Virus record (IMG/VR): IMGVR_UViG_3300024265_000080
Coordinates: 1 to 48,308 of that record
Length of the DNA stretch: 48,308 nucleotides
Reading direction: 5' to 3' (one strand)
From: a virus
Shown here: piece after piece, positions 31,565 through 39,123 of the stretch
Layout of the letters: the number at the start of each line of letters is the position of its first letter
Numbering within the stretch: position 1 is the stretch's first letter
Position numbers and translations under genes: made by a program
The notes under the pieces: model-generated
Databases searched by the model: none
What the model was told of the DNA's origin: nothing
What the model saw: only the letters and a program-made list of their open reading frames with translations

Positions 31565-31699
31565 TTAGCCTCCAATAAAAAACAAAAGTAACTCTCTTAG
31601 TAATATGTAAGCCAAGGCTACCCCGCCTACCTTCCAGTATCCCAAGATAAGAGACACTACCGCTATAAATGCCATTATTCCTACGTCTATTTGGTTCAT
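31565..31699 (-). CDS. 44-aa two-helix membrane protein
   Basis: It starts at ATG 31699 behind GGGAGG. It has two hydrophobic helices (IMAFIAVVSLILGYW and ALAYILLRELLLFFIGG) with a short basic turn. It is the first gene of the minus early block, behind a structured leader, so its level is probably controlled. Confidence 0.65.
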   Translation of the reverse strand: MNQIDVGIMAFIAVVSLILGYWKVGGVALAYILLRELLLFFIGG

Positions 31700-31703
31700 A
31701 GTT

Positions 31704-31772
31704 CCTCCCAGGTGAGTGGCAGCACCTTTATTTATAATATAGGAGGCGGTACTGCCACTTGAGAATATTATA
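31704..31772 (-). promoter_or_regulatory. promoter and anti-SD leader of the minus early block
   Basis: On the minus strand, TGGTATAAT (31772-31767) gives an extended -10. Transcription would start near 31760, at a 12-bp hairpin AGTGGCAGTACC/GGTGCTGCCACT (one U-G). The loop contains CCTCC (31746-31742), complementary to the GGAGG ribosome-binding site at 31708-31704. Loop-to-site pairing could block translation. This is inferred from sequence alone. Confidence 0.55.
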
Positions 31773-31842
31773 CCACGTTTATTGGGAACATCACTCCCAC
31801 TTTTCATTCTAATACAACGTTAACAATTGCATTTGGAGCGTG

Positions 31843-31851
31843 TGATATAAT
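31843..31851 (+). promoter_or_regulatory. extended -10 promoter, leaderless methyltransferase message
   Basis: TGATATAAT ends seven bases before the ATG at 31859, and there is no ribosome-binding site in between. A leaderless transcript is predicted. No clear -35 is present. Confidence 0.6.
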
Positions 31852-31858
31852 TGTAACC

Positions 31859-32425
31859 ATGAAAACTATACTTGATTTATGCGGAGGGACTGGTGCCTGG
31901 AGCAAGCCTTATGTAGAAGCAGGCTACGACGTCAAGCTAATAACATTGCCAGAATATGATGTGCGATTATATTCTCCGCCAGATAATGTACATGGAATAT
32001 TAGCTGCACCGCCATGTACTGAATTTTCATATGCCAAACATTTTCATGGCAAGGGAAATTATAACCACGACTTCAGAGCAGGGCTTGAGGTAGTAAGCGC
32101 ATGTATGAGAATTATACTAACGGCGAAACCTATGTGGTGGGCATTAGAAAACCCGCGTGGTTATTTGTTGAAATGGCTAGGAAATCCAGTATTAGAATTT
32201 GATCCCTGGCAGTACGGAGATAACTACCAAAAGAAAACCTGCTTATGGGGACACTTCAATACACTAGTGCCAATAGCATCTAAAAAACCAAAGGGTATTA
32301 TAAAGTTTTCAATGCTAAAGAGTAAAGAAATATTTCCCGAATACTATGGCAAACTCACAAGGCAAGAGCGCAGGGCAATTACTCCACCCGGGTTTGCTCA
32401 AGCCTTCTTTGAAGCTAACCAATAG
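31859..32425 (+). CDS. DNA cytosine-5 methyltransferase, short phage type
   Basis: This 188-aa protein shows motif I LDLCGGTGAWSKPY (residues 5-18), motif IV with catalytic C53 in APPCTEFSYA, and motif VI WWALENPRG (residues ~93-101). The family transfers methyl from AdoMet to C5 of cytosine. It is about half the length of standard enzymes and lacks an evident target-recognition domain, as in a compact type I recall from many phages. Specificity therefore cannot be guessed. It heads the middle plus operon behind a leaderless promoter. Self-modification against host restriction is the likely aim. Confidence 0.8.
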   Translation: MKTILDLCGGTGAWSKPYVEAGYDVKLITLPEYDVRLYSPPDNVHGILAAPPCTEFSYAKHFHGKGNYNHDFRAGLEVVSACMRIILTAKPMWWALENPRGYLLKWLGNPVLEFDPWQYGDNYQKKTCLWGHFNTLVPIASKKPKGIIKFSMLKSKEIFPEYYGKLTRQERRAITPPGFAQAFFEANQ

Positions 32426-32433
32426 GAGTTGTA

Positions 32434-32679
32434 ATGAATTACAAAGCTCAAGAACATAGATACATATACCCAGGCAGCACATCCCAAGGCCACATCTTTA
32501 CTACTGGTGCTGATAAAGGATACTGCGGTATCAAGAAAGAAACCCTTTCAAAGAAAGCTAAAGAAATTGATGAGCGACTTGCTACTACGCTTCGGTTCCG
32601 AGATGGACAAGAGTTGTGTAGTGCTTGTCAAAATAAATTGAAGCAAGGGCTTGCTGAAAAATATAACTTAGACTGGTAG
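32434..32679 (+). CDS. small protein with CxxC
   Basis: This 81-aa protein has AGGAG upstream. Sequence EHRYIYPGSTSQGHIFTTG and a late CSACQNKLKQG suggest a half zinc ribbon with an earlier Cys at about residue 31. It lies between the two methyltransferases. Function unknown. Confidence 0.65.
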   Translation: MNYKAQEHRYIYPGSTSQGHIFTTGADKGYCGIKKETLSKKAKEIDERLATTLRFRDGQELCSACQNKLKQGLAEKYNLDW

Positions 32680-32690
32680 TAGGAGAATAG

Positions 32691-33737
32691 ATGACAAATG
32701 AACTTCAAGTGGTAAAGAAACTTAGTGAGAACGTAGCCATAACACCAGTGTCAGCGGTGATTGATTCAAACATCACAAAGGCAGAGCTTGAAAATGCTTT
32801 TGAGTTCTATAGCATGGTGGACAAGGCAAACGCTTTCTACATTGGCGATACCGCCAATGCCCAGAGTGAGAACTACGAACACGAACACGCTGACAAAGTA
32901 GCTGAACAAGTGGGCTTTACAAAAAGAACTATACAAGAGTATAAATATGTTGCAAAGGCTGTTAAATCTTCAATGCGCATTGAAGATTTAGGATTCCAGC
33001 ACCATCAATTAGTAGCACCGCTTGAAGAAGAACAACAAATAAAATGGCTCAACAAGGCAAGCGAAGGTGAATGGACAGTCAGCCGATTGAAAAAAGAAAT
33101 CGCTGATAAAAAAAATCAAGCCTTGATTGATGCGTTCAACGAAGTGCCAGAAGATGACAGGTATAATATTTTTCAAGCTGACATCAGAACAGTTAAACTT
33201 GACCAGCAGTTTGATTTCATCATCACTGACCCGCCGTATCCTAAGGAGTATCTTCCATTATTAGAAACGCTGGCTATTAGAGCTAACGTGTGGTTGAAAC
33301 CTAGTGGCTTATTGGTTGCAATGTGCGCACACTATTGGCTTCCGCAAATATTAGAAATGATGACGAGACACTTAGATTATTATTGGATATGTTCGTATCT
33401 TGTACCTGGTGCATCTGGTAGTAACATCCATAAAAAAGTCAACCCTAACTGGAAGCCAATACTTATATTTGGCAAACCCGATTATAAGGGTAAAGTCTTT
33501 AGCGATGTATTCAAAAGCGAACAACGTGACAAAGATTTTCACGAATGGGGACAATCAATAAGCGGGATGAGTTCAATAATAAGTCAGATATGCAAGCCAG
33601 CTCAAACAATTCTTGACCCATTTCTGGGTGCTGGAACAACTGGCATTAGCGCACTACAAAACCATTGCATATTTACTGGATTTGATATTGACAAAAATGA
33701 AATCAAGAGGTCATTAATGAGGATGAGTGAACTATGA
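32691..33737 (+). CDS. DNA adenine methyltransferase fused to a phage HTH domain
   Basis: This 348-aa protein has residues ~30-140 as a helical DNA-binding domain (AEQVGFTKRTIQEYKYVAKA...), as seen in stand-alone phage proteins. Residues ~155-348 are an N6-adenine methyltransferase with DPPY at 180-183 and LDPFLGAGTTG near residue 310, the order of beta-class enzymes. The reaction is AdoMet-dependent methylation of adenine N6 in DNA. The fused domain probably supplies target choice. It is coupled (ATGA) to the next gene. Restriction evasion or control of replication are both possible. Confidence 0.85.
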   Translation: MTNELQVVKKLSENVAITPVSAVIDSNITKAELENAFEFYSMVDKANAFYIGDTANAQSENYEHEHADKVAEQVGFTKRTIQEYKYVAKAVKSSMRIEDLGFQHHQLVAPLEEEQQIKWLNKASEGEWTVSRLKKEIADKKNQALIDAFNEVPEDDRYNIFQADIRTVKLDQQFDFIITDPPYPKEYLPLLETLAIRANVWLKPSGLLVAMCAHYWLPQILEMMTRHLDYYWICSYLVPGASGSNIHKKVNPNWKPILIFGKPDYKGKVFSDVFKSEQRDKDFHEWGQSISGMSSIISQICKPAQTILDPFLGAGTTGISALQNHCIFTGFDIDKNEIKRSLMRMSEL

Positions 33738-34126
33738 CACATGATAAATTCAAAGCACGTAGAGAAACACACGATGAACTCGAAGGACAAATAATGAATA
33801 TAATTAGACCGCACACAACACGAAAGCATTTACCCGACAGGCTTGTATCTTTCAACGACAGACTCGTTGCGTGGGATGCAAAGGCTAATGTGTTTGTTGA
33901 AGATAATAGCCATGACGAATACTTTAGAATACAAAACGAGAACGACATACCAGTATTTATAGTATATGAAAACGGCACTCTAGCTGAATACATAGACGAA
34001 TTGATATGGAGTGATAAGATGCCAGCTTCGCCAAAGTCTACTACTGGTGATGATTATTATATAATTAGTGGTGGTATACCACTTGAAGAATTTCTAAAAA
34101 GAGAATGCACACCATCATCTTTATAA
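33734..34126 (+). CDS. unknown protein (130 aa)
   Basis: It starts with ATGA on the methyltransferase stop. The first half is polar and helical (KFKARRETHDELEGQIMNII), the second beta-rich and acidic. It includes VFIVYENGTLAEYIDEL and a final IPLEEFLKRE. No family recognised. Expression with the methyltransferase is likely from the overlap. Confidence 0.6.
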   Translation: MTHDKFKARRETHDELEGQIMNIIRPHTTRKHLPDRLVSFNDRLVAWDAKANVFVEDNSHDEYFRIQNENDIPVFIVYENGTLAEYIDELIWSDKMPASPKSTTGDDYYIISGGIPLEEFLKRECTPSSL

Positions 34127-34144
34127 CCACTTACAGGAGAACGA

Positions 34145-34846
34145 ATGGCTAAATTGAAAGGTTTCACACCAGCAGTAGACGCGCTGACTATCAAGTATGG
34201 AATTATTACCTCCTCAATATACGGTAGGATGTGGAGGTTTGCCAAGATGTCTGACTTGAATATCTGTTCTGCATCCCAGGAAAAAATAGGTGAATACCTT
34301 GGACTCGACAGAACCACAGTAAATAGACACATAAAAATACTAAAAGAGAAAGGACTTATCCGGGAGTCAGGACGCTCCGGTGGTGGTACAGTTACTTACA
34401 TTCCTCTTGTTGACATCCATGTATCTGTTGAGATGGATGTAGCAGAGAACGACACCGAAAGTGCGGTAAAACAACAAAGCGATGTGCTTAAAAGCAACAC
34501 AAAGAAAGATAGTAAGAAAGTTCTTAAAAATAATACGGCTGAAGCTATTAAAAGAGGAGCTAAGTTATCTACTGCTATTCAGGTAGACTTTCAGCAGCAT
34601 CTAGGCTTATCCCCGAATTGGGATACCAAGACTAACCAAGTCCACTATCAATTCTTCCGGGCGAGGTATGAGGTAGGAGAGACAGCGAAGGACTTCATCA
34701 AGTGGTGGCGTTCTGATTGGAAGGGCAAGGATGGTAGTATGCCGTCGTCACTCAACCAGGTGCAAACCTTGTGGTTACAAGCGTTTACAAAACCTACCAA
34801 CGACTTAGAAGCAGAGAACCAGAGACTAAAGGAGTTACACGGATGA
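34145..34846 (+). CDS. winged-helix replication initiator-like protein
   Basis: This 233-aa protein has residues ~15-90 as a winged helix: GIITSSIYGRMWRFAKM, then IGEYLGLDRTTVNRHIKILK and a wing ending TVTYIPL. This resembles the N-terminal domain of lambda-O/DnaD-like phage replication proteins. The C-terminal half (residues ~140-233) is helical with conserved Trp/Phe (FIKWWRSDWKG), often the helicase-contact region. It lies upstream of the DnaB-like helicase, as expected. Origin recognition and helicase loading are inferred. Confidence 0.75.
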   Translation: MAKLKGFTPAVDALTIKYGIITSSIYGRMWRFAKMSDLNICSASQEKIGEYLGLDRTTVNRHIKILKEKGLIRESGRSGGGTVTYIPLVDIHVSVEMDVAENDTESAVKQQSDVLKSNTKKDSKKVLKNNTAEAIKRGAKLSTAIQVDFQQHLGLSPNWDTKTNQVHYQFFRARYEVGETAKDFIKWWRSDWKGKDGSMPSSLNQVQTLWLQAFTKPTNDLEAENQRLKELHG

Positions 34847-35211
34847 AACCACTAACACCTGAACAGAGAGATGCGATAATAGCCAAGTGTCCGATACATG
34901 TCAACATCTACTGGCCTGCAAGGGACGAGTTTTTTACATGGCTCAACGAAAACACAGAGGAAGAAAGATGCCCTAAATGCGCCGAGTTTCTTGCTGAATG
35001 TGTTTGCAATATAGACATGGATGAACTAAGAGAAAAATACAAGTCCCAACACCCCTGTCCTGAGACATCGCAAGAAAAGACTTGCTCAGAATGTGGGGAG
35101 GAAATGAAACGGTCTTTGGCAAGGTTAGTTGATAGAGGGCAAACAGGCTATAAATGTACTGATCCAAAATGTGAGGGGTGGATAGAAATGCCCCAACTGC
35201 GGGAGGACTGA
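34843..35211 (+). CDS. zinc-finger protein
   Basis: This 122-aa protein starts MKPLTPEQRDAIIAKCPIHV at ATG 34843 (ATGA overlap). It has CPKCAEFLAECVC at about residues 44-56 and a later CSECGEEM...YKCTDPKCEGW ribbon, so two zinc sites. It lies within the replication block. Single-strand or RNA binding is plausible. Confidence 0.65.
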   Translation: MKPLTPEQRDAIIAKCPIHVNIYWPARDEFFTWLNENTEEERCPKCAEFLAECVCNIDMDELREKYKSQHPCPETSQEKTCSECGEEMKRSLARLVDRGQTGYKCTDPKCEGWIEMPQLRED

Positions 35212-35388
35212 ATGATAACACCTAAAGACAGAGATGTGATACTTGAGTGGTTTCACAACACGCCTTATTCTATCATGCCAGCAATAAAACCAGAGCTTGT
35301 TGAATTTCTCAACTCCCTTGTTAGTGAGGAGGATGAAGAAGATTTAGAGAAAGGCATGTATTGGGATACAGAGGCTAATCAACAATGA
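35212..35388 (+). CDS. 58-aa acidic protein
   Basis: MITPKDRDVILEWFHNTPYS starts one base after the previous stop, behind GGGAGG. The N-terminal DRDVI resembles the start of the preceding protein (QRDAI), hinting at partial duplication. The end is strongly acidic (SEEDEEDLEKG). Function unknown. Confidence 0.6.
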   Translation: MITPKDRDVILEWFHNTPYSIMPAIKPELVEFLNSLVSEEDEEDLEKGMYWDTEANQQ

Positions 35389-35426
35389 ACCTAATACAAG
35401 GTGACTATACATGAAGGAGAGCAAGG

Positions 35427-35882
35427 ATGAGTGAGTTTTGGAATAAGGTGGAACGTGGCGGGATAGATGATTGTTGGGAATGGAAGGCTTGTAAATGGAG
35501 AGGGTATGGGAGGCTGAAGTATAACGGAAAAAGATACCGTGCACATAGACTTTCGTGGATATTTGCAAATGGTCAGCCAGTTCCTGATGGGATGTGTGTT
35601 CTACATTCTTGTGACAATCCAAGCTGTGTAAATCCGGGTCATCTATTTTTAGGAACACAAGCTGATAATATGGCAGACATGGACAATAAAGGAAGGAGAG
35701 GATTTATAAAACGCAAAGGGGAGTCTAACTCACGATCTGTTCTAACGGAAAGACAAGTATTGCGTATTAGAGAAGAATATAAGATCAGCGGGAAAAGCCA
35801 GTCTCAATTAGCTAAAGAGTACAAGGTAAGCCGAGGGGCTATATCTGGAATAGTATCTGGCAAGAATTGGGGATGGTTATGA
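35427..35882 (+). CDS. HNH homing endonuclease
   Basis: This 151-aa protein has an N-terminal FWNKVERGGIDDCWEWKACK and an RAHRLSWIFANG segment. The HNH core follows: CVLHSCDNPSCVNPGHLFLG, then TQADNMADM. These are hallmarks of I-HmuI-like free-standing nucleases. Residues ~95-151 carry a helix-turn-helix (LTERQVLRIREEY...ISGIVSGKNWGWL) similar to the C-termini of the GIY-YIG proteins. Its stop overlaps the helicase start (ATGA). A helicase gene is a common homing target. Confidence 0.92.
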   Translation: MSEFWNKVERGGIDDCWEWKACKWRGYGRLKYNGKRYRAHRLSWIFANGQPVPDGMCVLHSCDNPSCVNPGHLFLGTQADNMADMDNKGRRGFIKRKGESNSRSVLTERQVLRIREEYKISGKSQSQLAKEYKVSRGAISGIVSGKNWGWL

Positions 35883-37198
35883 CGGGACCACAACTTGTGC
35901 CACACAGTAGAGAGTCGGAGGAAGCTCTGCTCGGGGCTATTTTAATTAACCCTTCCGCTTACGATGATGTCAAGCCTATCATTGAACAGAAGGAGTATTT
36001 TTACATTCACCGTAACAGGTGGGTGTGGGAAGCGTTCGGACGTTTAGTTGACAAGGGAGAACCTATTGATTACCTCTTGGTTATTGAAGAACTTGATAAG
36101 ATGAACTACCTTGCTGAAATAGGAGGAGCAGGATACCTTACTAAACTTACCAACAACGTGCCGTCCTCCCTTCATGCAGTAAGTTATGCCAGGACAGTAG
36201 CTGACAAGTGGGAGAGAAGGGAAGGGTTGAGTGATGCCCAGGCTTATACTATTGAATGTTATGATGAGGACAATGACTTCGGTGAAGCTAAGTTAGAGTT
36301 CGCTTCCAAGCTGGCTAAGTCCAGTGTAAAGGGAGAGGGTGCAGTTCACATTGATAATTGGATGACTGATGGATATAATGAGTTGAAGCAGAGGGTAGAG
36401 AACCCGCGTGCTCATGCCGGTATCTCAATGGGGTTAGGAGACTTGGACAGGGTGTTCGGTGACGGCTTGTTATCGGGAGTAAACCTTTTGTTGGGTCCTC
36501 CCAAGCTAGGTAAGACGATGTTAGCGCAGCAGATAACAGTCAACATAGCCAAGGACAAGGTGCCGATAGCTTTCTACTCTGCTGAAATGTTCTGGCTTGA
36601 TATGTGTCTGAGGTTTATGAGTGGCATGTCCAAGCAGAAGGTAAGTGACATGCGTAAAGGAACGGCAGACCTTGACCTTATTGCTAAAGCAATGAGAGAA
36701 ATGCAGAAGTATCCCCTTTGGGTTGACGACCCTAAAGGAATGACTACCGCGGAGTTGAGAGCCGACCTCATCAGATTAAAGTCAGACCATGGTATCAAGG
36801 TGATGGTGTTTGATTACTTAGGCAAGTTGGCAGACCACAGAGGGAAGATGGAAGAATGGAAACGAACCCCATTGATGACTGCATCCCTTCAAGAGACACT
36901 GGTTGAGCTCGATATAGCAGGGCTTGTCATCCACCAGGTAACTAAGGATGGTTACAAGAAGCAGGACATGGCTGGAATTGCAGGTGGCGTTACAGTTGCT
37001 TACGAAGCTGTGTGTGCTGTCCAGATGGAGCAGGATGATGAAGAAAACTTGCGAAAAATTATAAACGTCTTGCCTCCCCGGGGAGTAGAAGGATACTGGA
37101 AGATGTGCAAGCTATGGAAGGACCCACTTTTCCCCAGGTTCGAGCTTGCTAAAGAAGAAGATAATGGATTCGTTCCTCATTACAGTGAGGACATCTAA
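35879..37198 (+). CDS. DnaB-like replicative helicase
   Basis: This 439-aa protein has residues ~8-115 matching the DnaB N-terminal domain (PHSRESEEALLGAILINPSA). The RecA-like motor has Walker A GPPKLGKT at about 206-213. FYSAEMFW follows, then Walker B VMVFDYLG near residue 298, and VIHQVTKDG as a later motor segment. It unwinds the fork as a hexamer using ATP. ATG 35879 is coupled to the HNH gene; earlier in-frame starts lie inside that gene. No primase domain or DNA polymerase is seen, so host factors are probably used. Confidence 0.92.
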   Translation: MTGPQLVPHSRESEEALLGAILINPSAYDDVKPIIEQKEYFYIHRNRWVWEAFGRLVDKGEPIDYLLVIEELDKMNYLAEIGGAGYLTKLTNNVPSSLHAVSYARTVADKWERREGLSDAQAYTIECYDEDNDFGEAKLEFASKLAKSSVKGEGAVHIDNWMTDGYNELKQRVENPRAHAGISMGLGDLDRVFGDGLLSGVNLLLGPPKLGKTMLAQQITVNIAKDKVPIAFYSAEMFWLDMCLRFMSGMSKQKVSDMRKGTADLDLIAKAMREMQKYPLWVDDPKGMTTAELRADLIRLKSDHGIKVMVFDYLGKLADHRGKMEEWKRTPLMTASLQETLVELDIAGLVIHQVTKDGYKKQDMAGIAGGVTVAYEAVCAVQMEQDDEENLRKIINVLPPRGVEGYWKMCKLWKDPLFPRFELAKEEDNGFVPHYSEDI

Positions 37199-37213
37199 AG
37201 GAGATATGGTATA

Positions 37214-37414
37214 ATGGATAAATGGATTTCAGTTGAGGATAGATTGCCGGAGTTCGAGCAGTCTGTGTATGTTTATTATGCTGATTATATTAATGGTCAT
37301 CCATTGGGCATCCCAAGATACGATATTGCTACTTATGGTGGGTCTATCGCAGTTTGGGGTAGAGCACAAATCACTCACTGGATGCCACTACCAGCACCAC
37401 CAAAGGATAACTAA
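37214..37414 (+). CDS. DUF551 domain protein
   Basis: This 66-aa protein matches the DUF551 outline: start KWISVEDRLPEF, internal VYVYYADY, end ITHWMPLPAPP. Full length for the family, which is common in phages and of unknown role. AAAGGAG lies ten bases upstream. It is coupled (TAATG) to the next gene. Confidence 0.85.
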   Translation: MDKWISVEDRLPEFEQSVYVYYADYINGHPLGIPRYDIATYGGSIAVWGRAQITHWMPLPAPPKDN

Positions 37415-37608
37415 TGCTAAAGAGAATAATAGAATCTCCCACTACTATAGACAGAGTGCACGAATCTGGTTTCAAGTCAACGTGCATATTAGAATTTGCT
37501 AAGTATCTGTTAGTACACGACACTTCCGCACAAGTGGTACTTGAACTTATTCGTGAACTAGAAAAATTTGAAGGTGGTTCAGACCCGTTTGACAAGGAAG
37601 ATAACTAA
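37414..37608 (+). CDS. small protein, unknown
   Basis: This 64-aa protein (KRIIESPTTIDRVHESGFKS, then helix VLELIRELEKFEGG) is coupled by TAATG on both sides. Mostly helical; no family recognised. Confidence 0.65.
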   Translation: MLKRIIESPTTIDRVHESGFKSTCILEFAKYLLVHDTSAQVVLELIRELEKFEGGSDPFDKEDN

Positions 37609-37901
37609 TGGGAACACAACACAAAATCGAGGAGCTTATTCGCTGCTGTGACGAATATCCCAAATATCATAGAGCAGATGGTATGACTTGGGTACAATGC
37701 AGTAATGAGAAGTGTAAGAACAGAAGTCAAACGTATCTTACTGCTGGCTTGAGTGCCAACAAAGGTTGGAATGAAAAAAGAAGGAAGCAATTAAAGGTGG
37801 AGAATTTATACAATGGCAAACCCCACTGGTACAAAAAAGACAATTCAACTGAAGAAGATACCGAAGTGGAACTTCCGCTCGCCCCTCAAGGTACTGAATG
37901 A
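37608..37901 (+). CDS. zinc-binding small protein (restriction-alleviation-like)
   Basis: This 97-aa protein has IRCCDEYPKY, then TWVQCSNEKCKNRSQTYLT, with four Cys in a ribbon order (CC...C...C), and SANKGWNEK typical of short Lar-like zinc proteins. The last ~40 residues are charged and overlap the next frame. The Lar-like reading is tentative. Confidence 0.6.
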   Translation: MGTQHKIEELIRCCDEYPKYHRADGMTWVQCSNEKCKNRSQTYLTAGLSANKGWNEKRRKQLKVENLYNGKPHWYKKDNSTEEDTEVELPLAPQGTE

Positions 37902-37980
37902 GGAAGAAGCTATCAAGTGGAGTGGTTGTAAGCAGTTATATTACTGGAAGGAAGGTAAACTATGGATAGTGAAGGCATAA
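37813..37980 (+). CDS. 55-aa basic protein in overlapping frame
   Basis: ATG 37813 follows GGTGGAG. The product has KKTIQLKKIPKWNFRSPLKV and WSGCKQLYYWKEGKLWIVKA, rich in Lys and Trp. The first 89 bases overlap the preceding gene, but the rest is the only frame in that stretch, which supports a real gene. It ends 19 bases inside the next gene. Confidence 0.5.
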   Translation: MANPTGTKKTIQLKKIPKWNFRSPLKVLNEEEAIKWSGCKQLYYWKEGKLWIVKA

Positions 37981-38138
37981 CTTATAACGACATACCACCA
38001 GAGGACAAGACACTATGCAACAATGCAGAGGGATGTGATAATTGCAAATGGAATGTAGTTTGTTTTGCGGAGGAAGAAGTCCACAAAGAGCCTGAAGGAT
38101 ACGAGCGTGATTGGATGGCTTGGGGCGGAACACTATGA
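37962..38138 (+). CDS. 58-aa Cys-rich protein
   Basis: MDSEGITYNDIPPEDKTLCN, then CDNCKWNVVCF: four Cys within ~18 residues, a compact metal site. It starts behind GGAAGG and its stop overlaps the RusA start (ATGA). Function unknown. Confidence 0.6.
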   Translation: MDSEGITYNDIPPEDKTLCNNAEGCDNCKWNVVCFAEEEVHKEPEGYERDWMAWGGTL

Positions 38139-38485
38139 AGTTCGTATTACTTGGTGAGTGGACGACGCAGAATCAATACATTAGCGCAGACCGACAAGGG
38201 TACGGTTGGGTAATAAAGAAGGCTGAGACAAAAAGAGTAAGAGAAGAATTAAAAGAACAATGGGATGGGACATACCCGTCCAAGTCTATCTTCAAGTTCA
38301 CTTGGTATATGTGTAACCGTAGAACCGACCCTGATAATGTTTGTGCCTTTGCTCGGAAAGTAATATTAGACGGGATGCAGAAAGCAGGAATTATAGACAA
38401 CGATGGATGGAAACAAGTAGCCGGGTTTGAAGATTCTTTTTACGTAGATAAGGATAACCCTCGTGTGGAGATAGAGCTGATATGA
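38135..38485 (+). CDS. rusA: RusA-like Holliday junction resolvase
   Basis: This 116-aa protein is the usual RusA length. The catalytic acidic cluster is visible: RRTDPDNVCAFARKVILDGM (D65, D67, D79), then GIIDNDGW (D88, D90), and the final NPRVEIEL strand. It cuts four-way junctions symmetrically, removing branches before packaging. Start ATG 38135 overlaps the upstream stop, and its own stop overlaps the GIY-YIG start. Confidence 0.9.
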   Translation: MKFVLLGEWTTQNQYISADRQGYGWVIKKAETKRVREELKEQWDGTYPSKSIFKFTWYMCNRRTDPDNVCAFARKVILDGMQKAGIIDNDGWKQVAGFEDSFYVDKDNPRVEIELI

Positions 38486-39123
38486 TGGGAATATACCAAA
38501 TCAAAAATGTAGAAAATAATAAAATATACGTTGGTTCTTCTGTCAACCTGAATGAACGGTGGCGATTACACAAATGTAATTTAGTGGCAAACAAACACAA
38601 CAACAGTTATCTGCAAAGATCGTGGAACAAATACGGCGAAGAAAGTTTTTCCTTTTCTGTTCTTTGTAAACTAAATACAACTGAGGAAATATTAAGGATT
38701 ATTGAAAACATGTATATATATAACTTAGCCCCTGTGTATAACTTGGCTAAGTTTGCGACAAAAAGCCCGATGTACAAGAGGCATCATACAGAAAAATCAA
38801 AACAAAAAATGAGCAAGGCCGCAAAAGGGAATACTCGCAACAAGGGGCGTAAGCATTCAGAAGAATCAAAAAAGAATATGTCAATAGCACATTATGGCAT
38901 AACGCATACCAAAGAAACCAGAATGGCAATAAGCAAGACCTTGATGGGTAGAAACGTTGGAGAAAATTGTGGCACATCTAAATTAAAAGAATGTGAAGTG
39001 CTAGAAATCAGAAGGCTGTACGCTACTGATAAATTTTCTCAGACTTTGATTGGTAAAATATTTAATGTGAGCAGACATAATATTGGCGCAATTGTAAATA
39101 GAAAAAGTTGGAAACATATATGA
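38482..39123 (+). CDS. GIY-YIG homing endonuclease (copy 3)
   Basis: This 213-aa protein starts GIYQIKNVENNKIYVGSSV, and the catalytic domain covers residues ~1-95. NUMOD3-like Lys/His repeats follow (KRHHTEKSKQKMSKAAKG, KHSEESKKNMSIAHYG). The C-terminal helix-turn-helix (KLKECEVLEIRRLYATDKFS...NRKSWKHI) is almost identical in outline to copy 2 at 7.4 kb. It is flanked by ATGA overlaps on both sides, wedged between rusA and the next gene. Confidence 0.92.
   Translation: MMGIYQIKNVENNKIYVGSSVNLNERWRLHKCNLVANKHNNSYLQRSWNKYGEESFSFSVLCKLNTTEEILRIIENMYIYNLAPVYNLAKFATKSPMYKRHHTEKSKQKMSKAAKGNTRNKGRKHSEESKKNMSIAHYGITHTKETRMAISKTLMGRNVGENCGTSKLKECEVLEIRRLYATDKFSQTLIGKIFNVSRHNIGAIVNRKSWKHI

Noticed and set aside
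37208-37216. TATAAT at the DUF551 start as a leaderless promoter
   Set aside because: The ATG overlaps the box itself and a good AAAGGAG site is present, so it is more likely coincidence.
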